A program made the translations under genes and the position numbers. Below the pieces are notes generated by a model, which searched no databases, was not told the origin of the DNA, and saw nothing but the letters and a program-made list of their open reading frames with translations. A stretch of DNA of 64,000 nucleotides from NCBI GenBank assembly GCA_002839155.1, contig PGXM01000001.1, positions 124,001 through 188,000 on the forward strand, read 5' to 3'. The stretch is from Tenericutes bacterium HGW-Tenericutes-1 (GTDB lineage: Bacteria; Bacillota_I; Bacilli_A; Izemoplasmatales; Hujiaoplasmataceae). Positions within the stretch are counted from its first letter, which is position 1; every line of letters starts with the position of its first letter. Below are positions 17,301 to 24,188 of this stretch, in pieces.

Positions 17301-20300
17301 CTACCACTAAACGCAGATAAATCACCTGTGACGCCTAACATCTGCATCGATTCAAATAATATTGATAATTCATCCTTATTAATGTATTCAGCATTTAAAA
17401 CCGTTTTACGAATAGTTGTAATATCATCAGAAGCAAAATAAGGAACAATCAAATATCCATCATCAGTCATACTAATGATTTGATTTGAAATCGTCGCATG
17501 CATGATTGCGGAGGCAAGCAATGTATCAAGATTTGTAATAATCGTATCCATGTCAAGTGCATCGACTGCATTAAAATCAGTAATATTTAGCGCATGTAAT
17601 GCAATTATCGTGTTTTTTAATTCGGAAACTTGGATATAATCATAATTTGTTTCTGTATAAGTTATAGTTAATAAATCATAGTCTTGCTCAGGAACAACGA
17701 CCACAGCTTCTTCTCCTTCAGCGACGGTTTCATCAAAGAACATTTTTGAGAAAGATGCGTGAATAATCGCCGAATCAAATAATGCGTTAAGTTTTATGGT
17801 ACTGATTTCTGTAATATCTAAATCGTCATCATCGTCATCCGTATCTTCTAATTGATTAATAATTGAAGCATCAAAACTAACTGAGAAATCTGTAAAACCT
17901 AACACTTCAAGCGCATGGAATAAAGATCTAAGTTCATTTTGGTCAATATATTCTGTATCGCTTGCTAATATTCTAATATCAAGTTCAGATAATCCAGTTC
18001 CATATGTTTCTGGAACGATAATCATTTCAGCTTCAATTGTCAAAATTTGATTTGACACAGTCGCATGAAGGATGGATGAATCGAGTAAAACATCGATATT
18101 CGCTAAGATAACATCAAGAGTCAATTCGTCTTCAATGGTATCGAAATTATCGATATCAAGAGCATATAGTGCTTTTAAGACCGCTTCAAGTTCTGAAGTT
18201 ATCACGTAATCAATGGTGTAAGCTGTTTCTTGGATTAAGAATAGTTCATGGAGTTCATCAATTCCATATTCTGGCACCACAACAAAAGGCTCATCTCCTG
18301 AAGTAAGATCAATAAGCATATCTGAAATTGTTGCGTGAATCATTGAAGAACTAAACAATACTGCTAATTTATCGTCTGATAATTCATCAGTAATTAAGTC
18401 TAAATCATCATCGTCAGTATCTGCTAAATTATTGATAATCGTTGCGTCGAATGTAACATTATTAATATCGGTAACAGCTAATATTTCAAGCGCATCAAAG
18501 ATATTTCGAAGTTCATTTCTAGTGATGTAGGTTGTATTAGTAAGTTCTAAAACGTCACCGGTTTCAATTTGAATAGGTTCATCATCTATACTTGTGACAG
18601 GAATAATGACGGAATCATTGTTCATATCGAGCAATTGTTTAGATACAGTAGAATGTAAAATCGATGATTCAAGTAAAACATCAACATTATCAAGAATCAC
18701 TTGTAAGGTTATTGCATCTTCCATCGTGTCAAAATCAGAGATATCAAGGGCATACAATGCTTTTAATACCGCCTCAAGTTCAAAAATGGCTACATAATCA
18801 ATGCTGTACGCTGTTTCTTTAATCGAAATTTCAACATTCATTTCATCGAGACCAAATGCTGGAACAGTAACATAAGGATCATCAGCGTTCTCTAGATCAA
18901 ATAACATATCAGAGATGGTTGCGTGTATAATTGAAGAACTAAATAATGTCGCTAATTTCGCATCTGATAGTTCATCGGTGATTAAGTCTTCATCTTCATC
19001 AAGTGTATCGGCTAAATTATTGATAATCGTTGCATCAAATGTGACAGCATTAATATCAGAAATACCTAAAATATCGAGTGCATCAAAGATACTACGTAAT
19101 TCATCACGCGTAATATAGGTTGTATTTGTCAGTAATAAAACATCACCGGTTTCAACTTGAATTGGATCATCGTCTAAACTTGTTACCGGAATTATAACAG
19201 CATCATTATTCATATCTAGCAATTGTTTAGATACTGTCGCGTGTAAAATAGATGAATCTAATAATTCGTCAATGTTATTCAATATAACATCCAATGTAAT
19301 GGCAGTTTCAATGGTATCAAAATCAGTGATATCAAGGGAATACAATGCTTTTAAGGCCGATGAAAGTTCTGTAATTGCGATATAGTCAATGGCATCATAG
19401 GTTTGTAAAATCTCAAATTCAACATTGAGTTCATCGAGACCATAATGTGGAACAACGACATAAGCACTATCACCAGACATAAGTTCAAGTAATACATCTG
19501 AGAGTGTCGCATGGATAATCGCAGATCCAAATAAGGTGTCGATTTTACTTTGTGATATTTCTTCAAGGATTAAATCTTCATCTTCATCGTCTGTATCTTC
19601 TAAATTGCTAATGATTGATGCATCCATTTGAATGGAGTTAATATCCACAATATTTAAGACTGATAACGCATCAAAAATATTTTCAAGTTCATCACTTGAA
19701 ATATAGGTGGTATTCGTTAATTCTGCAACTTCTCCTACTTCAATTTGAATCGCAACATCACCAAAATAAGTTTCTGGAACAACGATGGTGTCTGACATAT
19801 CAAGTAATTGTTTAGAGATTGTTGCTTGCAAAACAGCCGATTCTAGTAATAAATCGACATTTTCTAAAATTGCGTTGATGTCGAGGGATGCTTCAACGTT
19901 TTCAAAATCAGTAATATTAACGGAATGCAACGCTCTTAAAACCGCTTTTAATTCATCAACACTAATATAATTAAGGGTATCTTCTGTGTATCTTACTTCT
20001 GTGACACCATCTTCTTCAAAATAGGGCACGGTGATAAATGGTTCATCGGTATTCATCAATTCTAAAATAATATCTGAAATGGTCGCATGAATGACGCCTG
20101 AAGCGAATATTTTTGTGAGTTTTGCTTCATCGATGACACCAGGCGTATCTGCACCTTCAAGTTTTGAGATGATGGAAGCATCAATAGTCATATTTTCAAA
20201 ATCAGTAATTTCAAAGACCATGACGGCTTGGATGACTTTCTTGATCTCATCTCCGGAAATGATATTGATTGTCTCTTCTCTACGAATTTCCGGGAAGGCA

Positions 20301-22435
20301 ATTTGGACGCCTTCAAGAACACTGTTAGGTATCACTAAAGGATCTTGATTCATATCCGTAATAAGGTTTCCAACAGTTGCTTTAAGGATGTTTGAAGCGA
20401 GTAACGTATCAATTTCAGAGTCAGTTAAGGACAACGCATTCGCTAAATAATCCGGTTCAAGGTTAGTACAATCTTCAGTCTCTTCATCACATTCTGGTAA
20501 TTCCATGATGAGTTTAACCGCTTTTAACATTGATTTCATTTCATCTTTTAAGATATAGTAATCTTCATCGACAGCGTTAAATGGCACAATCAGTTCAAAA
20601 TCGCCTAACTCAATTCCTAATAATACGGAAGATAAAGAAGCGACCAATACTCTTGATTCAAAGATTGTATCAATCGATTCATCAGATAATTCAGACAAAA
20701 CAGCCGGTGATAGATTTTCAAAATCAATTTCACCGAGGACGGAGGTCATCGCTGATAATGCCTCTAAAATATATTGTAATTCACCGCCGATAATCGTGAC
20801 ACCATCTTCATCATAGATGAGCCATTCGATACCATCTGGGACAACAATCATGTCGAGTCCTTCAATGCCAGCGGCACCTGATAAAACATTGACTAAAGAG
20901 TAACATACGATTTTTGATTGTAATAATACCGTGAAATCAATTTGAGCTACCGCATTTAAAATAACTTGATAATCCCCTGAGGTGGCTTGCTGATAAGTAA
21001 TTCCAGTATCCAATACAGCGCCTAAGATAGCCCCAAGACCGGTAAATTCATTTTTCCAATCGATATCTTCCCAATTGACTCCTGAAGGTAACGTCATAAC
21101 TGCTTGAACGGTACCACCAACATTTTCTAACAACGGTTCGATAGCGACATAAGCTGCTAAAGTAATTAGTTGACTATCGCCTAATGCGCCGAATAAATCA
21201 CGCATTGTATCGCCGTCAATATCAATTTCTTCAAAATTAGGATCCCCTTCAAGAAGACCAATTTGAGAAACAATATCAAAAGCAGTGGCTGCGATTCCTC
21301 CTAATTGGGTTAGTTCGTCTTGCCAATCAATCTCATAGAGTTCTTCTGTTGGTACTGTTAAAGGTACTTCTAAATAAATCGACCCTATTTCTATGCCTAG
21401 CGGTAAAATGGAAACAACTAAATCAGAATGTGATATAAGTTCAAAAATATCTCTTACATTATCACCAGTGATATCCGTGATATCATTGGTTTCAACGTAT
21501 TCCATATTAAGGACATAAGCTCCGATTGTCGCAAATGTTGATAATTCTTTTCGGATTGATACTTGATTTTCATTATAATCAAAGGATAATACTTCATCAA
21601 ATAAATATAAATTTAATGGCGTTTCTACTTCAAATTCATCAGTCATGGTCAACTGATTTGAAAATGAAACCAATAAATTCGAATTATAGGCATCTGTAAA
21701 TGTTTTTAGTTCTTCAATCATACCAGAAATTTCAGGTGGAATACTCGGAATGACTGAATCAGCTAAAACCGTGTAAGAAGCTTCATAAAGATGTTGTCTT
21801 GGAAATTCTAATACGACTTCTTGTGTATCTTCTACTGGAGCTAGATTCACTAAGGACTCCGTAATTGACATCACGCCACCAAATATGATTAATGTTACAT
21901 AGAGGGCGATAGCACCTTCTAAAATGCCAAATAATAGTCCAAGGCCTCGGTTTTTTGATACATATTTATCATTCTTTTTACTTCCACCAAAAATTATGGC
22001 GCGAATAATGAGGCAAAGCAATTTATAGATAATGAAGAATATGGTAAAATAAATAAGAGTATAAACTAATTTTAAAGCAAATATACCAAGTCCTGTGGCT
22101 AGTTCTAAGAAATTAGCGTTGGTTGTGACCGAAGCATATTCTGCCCCTGCAAAATACTCTAGGGCTAAAGGCGCAGCTTCACTAAAGGATGTTGCACTTG
22201 CTAGTTCTGGACTAACTAGTGCAAATAATTGACTGAGTTGCGGTAGACTTAAGGTCCACAAATAATTAACGGCGAGATTGACCGTTAAGAAAAACACAAC
22301 ATAGAATATAAATGTTGTGATAAATGAGAATAAGGACTTTTTAAAACCTCGCATAAATCCGATCAAAGCGCCTAAGGCGAGAATAGAATATAAAGATATA
22401 TTCAAATATAAAGGAAAATCAAGATTTGCCGGCAT
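14345..22435 (-). CDS. Giant CvpA-like membrane protein with about 22 extracellular tandem repeats (larger paralogue)
   Basis: 2696 aa, with AGGAGG before the ATG. Hydrophobic segments lie at about residues 8-28, 36-58, 112-148 and 165-190. RGFKKS and the KKNDKYVSKNRG loop carry the basic residues, so both loops should be cytoplasmic and everything after residue 190 outside. This four-helix layout resembles CvpA. From about residue 595 to 2600 come about 22 repeats averaging 90 residues. Each has a motif like SSILHATVSKQLLDM, a strand such as VIIPVTS, a YI-x3-EL helix (TTYITRDELRSIFDALDIL) and a linker, often with acidic stretches like DTDDEDEDL. The N-terminal domain, pre-repeat region and C-terminal cap (NEIKYFILAASTIPGADFT) match the smaller paralogue. 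No LPXTG, enzyme motif or Cys clusters. Function unknown; a surface or adhesion role is inference. Confidence 0.87.
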   Translation of the reverse strand: MPANLDFPLYLNISLYSILALGALIGFMRGFKKSLFSFITTFIFYVVFFLTVNLAVNYLWTLSLPQLSQLFALVSPELASATSFSEAAPLALEYFAGAEYASVTTNANFLELATGLGIFALKLVYTLIYFTIFFIIYKLLCLIIRAIIFGGSKKNDKYVSKNRGLGLLFGILEGAIALYVTLIIFGGVMSITESLVNLAPVEDTQEVVLEFPRQHLYEASYTVLADSVIPSIPPEISGMIEELKTFTDAYNSNLLVSFSNQLTMTDEFEVETPLNLYLFDEVLSFDYNENQVSIRKELSTFATIGAYVLNMEYVETNDITDITGDNVRDIFELISHSDLVVSILPLGIEIGSIYLEVPLTVPTEELYEIDWQDELTQLGGIAATAFDIVSQIGLLEGDPNFEEIDIDGDTMRDLFGALGDSQLITLAAYVAIEPLLENVGGTVQAVMTLPSGVNWEDIDWKNEFTGLGAILGAVLDTGITYQQATSGDYQVILNAVAQIDFTVLLQSKIVCYSLVNVLSGAAGIEGLDMIVVPDGIEWLIYDEDGVTIIGGELQYILEALSAMTSVLGEIDFENLSPAVLSELSDESIDTIFESRVLVASLSSVLLGIELGDFELIVPFNAVDEDYYILKDEMKSMLKAVKLIMELPECDEETEDCTNLEPDYLANALSLTDSEIDTLLASNILKATVGNLITDMNQDPLVIPNSVLEGVQIAFPEIRREETINIISGDEIKKVIQAVMVFEITDFENMTIDASIISKLEGADTPGVIDEAKLTKIFASGVIHATISDIILELMNTDEPFITVPYFEEDGVTEVRYTEDTLNYISVDELKAVLRALHSVNITDFENVEASLDINAILENVDLLLESAVLQATISKQLLDMSDTIVVPETYFGDVAIQIEVGEVAELTNTTYISSDELENIFDALSVLNIVDINSIQMDASIISNLEDTDDEDEDLILEEISQSKIDTLFGSAIIHATLSDVLLELMSGDSAYVVVPHYGLDELNVEFEILQTYDAIDYIAITELSSALKALYSLDITDFDTIETAITLDVILNNIDELLDSSILHATVSKQLLDMNNDAVIIPVTSLDDDPIQVETGDVLLLTNTTYITRDELRSIFDALDILGISDINAVTFDATIINNLADTLDEDEDLITDELSDAKLATLFSSSIIHATISDMLFDLENADDPYVTVPAFGLDEMNVEISIKETAYSIDYVAIFELEAVLKALYALDISDFDTMEDAITLQVILDNVDVLLESSILHSTVSKQLLDMNNDSVIIPVTSIDDEPIQIETGDVLELTNTTYITRNELRNIFDALEILAVTDINNVTFDATIINNLADTDDDDLDLITDELSDDKLAVLFSSSMIHATISDMLIDLTSGDEPFVVVPEYGIDELHELFLIQETAYTIDYVITSELEAVLKALYALDIDNFDTIEDELTLDVILANIDVLLDSSILHATVSNQILTIEAEMIIVPETYGTGLSELDIRILASDTEYIDQNELRSLFHALEVLGFTDFSVSFDASIINQLEDTDDDDDDLDITEISTIKLNALFDSAIIHASFSKMFFDETVAEGEEAVVVVPEQDYDLLTITYTETNYDYIQVSELKNTIIALHALNITDFNAVDALDMDTIITNLDTLLASAIMHATISNQIISMTDDGYLIVPYFASDDITTIRKTVLNAEYINKDELSILFESMQMLGVTGDLSAFSGSLDYSPFFDETQRTYILGSSIMHVMISDTLITLDPTILTVPFYNEIGTNDLNRVILVVGEIGYFNEYVVTNEINSLFEALDTLGISGDIEDFDGTINLAALFDETERDTILASSIMQLRISKELFDLGTSVLSVPYYQEDNILEVRRTVGSGFEANEYVLLNELNALFDALPILGVTEDIQGFDGEVSLTPLYDETQRSIVLSSSILQGRISKELIDLGSEILVVPYTAADDTTEIRLLTNGTLYTTEYVLKQELGYMFEALELLGISSDIQTFTGLDTLNPLYNPVTRASILDSSIVHAKITDELIKLNDSVLAIPYVAEDDVTLVRQTVGTLGYENEYIVENELNYLFTAIDLLNTEDVNLLDPAFTGDFDLSPLFDETERNTILDSSIIHGKISEELMALGTSILEIPYGKEDFELSDLSTYVVKTVGEVTKETTYVVQSELGYMFDGLALLGFTGDVLAFDGDINLSAFYDPLQRDTILLSSILQAKISKEMFNLGDDVMVVPQTDIDGSPIKLNAGPLGHKTDYIIKTEISNLFDAMGVLGLSGDTNFGGSTDVNLLNVSTLENQTTLLNSASMHATISSIVIKLDEVDNILIVPTYTELGETEPNRIKKTVSLTEFIVKTEVHHLIDALNAMGYSNLGISGSIDSSKFFSDPDTILLSSSIQATFSDKLINDTLGELIIPDTNIDTLEVVRIIQTDVTYIELDEMKALIHALDILGLTDFTTMDFTPASIFSADFDELLLSVSMQATISKNILSGALDQTAPAGSGSLIVPDYFREAILVATIADEQIEKVELKALLTALETLGISDFGGSMNASTVTTMTDANLTTMLLSGSMHVTMDNMLKGNPNIVVPNKAYVGGNLTTSLYDITGLIQANEIKYFILAASTIPGADFTNVDFSYNAIEGLTPAEQTTVLTSMIVRNMVTPDLVSAVNAYNTPVFVPGRPDPKLYDPIPDSFYEDNDNTTFLTSAAILTLIDYLPA
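14700..20660 (-). repeat. Tandem protein-coding repeats of the larger giant gene
   Basis: About 22 diverged units of 85-107 codons that share the core SS-I-hydrophobic-H/Q-A-T-x-S. Examples are SSIIHATISDMLFDL, SSILQGRISKELIDL and SVSMQATISKNILSG. The units degenerate toward both ends, while the middle units are the most alike. Confidence 0.9.
17470..20060 (-). repeat. Higher-order repeat of about 588 bp
   Basis: Two neighbouring units form a super-repeat. The CATATC anchor before the AATTGTTTAGA segment occurs at 18623, 19211 and 19796, i.e. periods of 588 and 585 bases (196 and 195 codons). Older copies align near 18040 and 17470. This indicates recent in-frame tandem duplication. Confidence 0.85.
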
Positions 22436-22474
22436 TTGGTTGCCTCCTAATATGAGGAAATGTGATATAATTTC

Positions 22475-22502
22475 ATTATATTATATTTAATTGATATAGC
22501 AA
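22475..22502 (-). promoter_or_regulatory. Possible promoter of the larger giant gene
   Basis: TTGCTA (22502-22497), 16-base spacer, TATAAT (22480-22475). It lies in the 149-bp divergent region shared with the protease gene. Confidence 0.45.
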
Positions 22503-22584
22503 TAATAATACTGTCTTTTTTATAAAAAATATAAATATTTTTATATAATAATGCATATATTGCATCCATATGGGGTGAAACACG

Positions 22585-23457
22585 ATGAAAAGAAAACTAT
22601 TGATGCTCGTGACGATGATTTTATTTATGTTCTTAAATGGTTGTATGTGGTGGGATATCGATTTTGATTTTACCACGAATACGCAAACCGCGTTAACGAC
22701 GACGTTGCCAACCATTTCTAATGGAACTATGACCATTGAAACAAATCAATATGCCAGTTATGCATCCTTTGCATCAGAAACTTATAACCTAACAGATATT
22801 GATGAATACAATGATATTTTACTTGCGACTCGTAATAAAATTCGCAAATCGAATGTTCAGGTCGTTGCGAGTATTTATCATTATAGTTCCTTCTTTCCTT
22901 ATTCGACCGTCATCGATTCGACGATGAATGGATCAGGCATATTATTTAAAGCTGATGAGACCCATTATTATATTTTAACGAATCAACACGTCATTGACGA
23001 TAAAGACAAACTAGCAACCTATGAAGTGACTTTGTTTGATCAAGATGAACCCATCGCCGCAACCTTGATCGCATATGATGAAGATCTTGATTTAGCGGTC
23101 TTAAAAGTACCAAAGGGAATAGATGATGATATCGAAATCATGGATTTAACGACGCGAATCTTTAAAAAATTTAATCCTGGAGAACTCGTTTTAGCGGTTG
23201 GAAATCCTTTATCCGTTGTAAATAATGTTACTTTTGGTGAATTTCTGAGTATGGAATCAATTGCGAATGCATCCTTTAAAGTCATTTATCATAATGCCAT
23301 GATTCATGAAGGATCAAGTGGTGGTGCATTGACTGATATCGATGGGAATTTCTTAGGAGTGAATACCTGGGGGTCTTCTACTACCGACGAGCAATCTTTC
23401 GCAGTACCGAATGATATCGTTTATATGTTTTTATATAACCGAGGAATTCTAGAATAG
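22585..23457 (+). CDS. Trypsin-like serine protease lipoprotein (HtrA-type catalytic domain, no PDZ)
   Basis: 290 aa. Lysine-rich start, hydrophobic stretch and lipobox FLNGC (Cys at about residue 20) indicate a lipid-anchored extracellular protein, followed by a short Thr-rich linker. The chymotrypsin-fold catalytic triad is intact: His in YILTNQHVI, Asp in DEDLDLAVLKV and Ser in EGSSGGALTD. GSGILF and AVGNPLS are also typical of HtrA/DegP. The protein ends shortly after FAVPNDIVYMFLYNRG, so the PDZ domain of standard HtrA is absent. It is divergently transcribed from the giant CvpA-like gene. In actinobacterial MarP a CvpA-like domain is fused to just such a protease domain, which makes a functional link attractive but unproven. 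Confidence 0.9.
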   Translation: MKRKLLMLVTMILFMFLNGCMWWDIDFDFTTNTQTALTTTLPTISNGTMTIETNQYASYASFASETYNLTDIDEYNDILLATRNKIRKSNVQVVASIYHYSSFFPYSTVIDSTMNGSGILFKADETHYYILTNQHVIDDKDKLATYEVTLFDQDEPIAATLIAYDEDLDLAVLKVPKGIDDDIEIMDLTTRIFKKFNPGELVLAVGNPLSVVNNVTFGEFLSMESIANASFKVIYHNAMIHEGSSGGALTDIDGNFLGVNTWGSSTTDEQSFAVPNDIVYMFLYNRGILE

Positions 23458-23492
23458 AAAAAACGCCTTGCACAGACCTGCAAGGCGTTTTG
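23458..23492. terminator. Bidirectional terminator
   Basis: Stem AAAACGCCTTGCA / TGCAAGGCGTTTT with a six-base loop, between the protease and hemolysin III genes. Confidence 0.92.
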
Positions 23493-23496
23493 TATA

Positions 23497-24126
23497 TTAA
23501 AATAAGTAAAAATAGACCGCAATAAAATGGAATAACGTCCCTAAAAACACGAAGATATGCCAGACAAAATGCGAATATTTGAACCAGTGAAATGCATAAA
23601 ATAATACGCCAATGGTATACGCGATTCCACCGAATAAAATACAATAAAACGCATTGATAGAAACATCATATAAAGGACCAACTAATGTTAATCCACTCCA
23701 GCCAATGACCAAGAACAAAACAAGATGAATCCAAGCAAATTTATGAATCATCACTGCTTTGAAAACCATTCCTAAAATAATTAAAGCCCATTGAATACCA
23801 AGTAATATCCATCCGAGTGGTTTATCGATGACAAGAATGAATATAGGAGCGAAGGTCCCCCCAATCAGGGCATAAATTGAGATATGATCAAATCGTTGAA
23901 AGACATTTTTAACGGTTGAACCATTTCTAAATGAATGATATAACGTCGACATCGTATAAAGTAAAATCATTCCAAATCCAAAGATTATCGATGAAGCGAC
24001 TTCTGCGAACGAATCGCTTTTTACGAGTAATAAAACCAGCCCAGCAATCCCAGCTAAAGCGCCTATACCATGTGAGACTGCGTTGGCAATTTCCTCACCT
24101 AAAGATTGTTTTTTAATCAGTGTCAT
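23497..24126 (-). CDS. Hemolysin III family / PAQR membrane protein
   Basis: 209 aa with seven hydrophobic segments. ATG at 24126 with AGAGGA upstream is chosen; a longer reading from 24177 runs through a terminator hairpin. The family metal-site residues are visible: His in SLGEEIANAVSHG, TLYHSFRN after the second helix, and the C-terminal HFVWHIFVFLGTLFHF with spaced histidines. Members belong to the adiponectin-receptor superfamily and probably are zinc-dependent lipid (ceramide-like) hydrolases or membrane-fluidity regulators; the hemolysin name is historical. Gene stands alone between terminators. Confidence 0.9.
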   Translation of the reverse strand: MTLIKKQSLGEEIANAVSHGIGALAGIAGLVLLLVKSDSFAEVASSIIFGFGMILLYTMSTLYHSFRNGSTVKNVFQRFDHISIYALIGGTFAPIFILVIDKPLGWILLGIQWALIILGMVFKAVMIHKFAWIHLVLFLVIGWSGLTLVGPLYDVSINAFYCILFGGIAYTIGVLFYAFHWFKYSHFVWHIFVFLGTLFHFIAVYFYLF

Positions 24127-24141
24127 AGTATCCTCTTCTTC

Positions 24142-24184
24142 TAATAAAATAGAGGCTGCCTTAAAATTATAAGGCATCCCCTTT
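24142..24184 (-). terminator. Terminator of the galactosidase operon
   Basis: Imperfect stem GGGGATGCCTTA / TAAGGCAGCCTC with a T-rich exit, between the beta-galactosidase stop and the hemolysin III gene start. Confidence 0.6.
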
Positions 24185-24188
24185 TAAT

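Noticed and set aside
17470-20060. Regular repeats that could suggest a CRISPR array
   Set aside because: The period is about 588 bases, the repeats are coding and diverged, and there are no short identical repeats with unique spacers.
14345-22435. Many open frames on the opposite strand of the giant repeat gene
   Set aside because: They recur with the repeat period, have no ribosome sites or family features, and are by-products of the repetitive coding strand.
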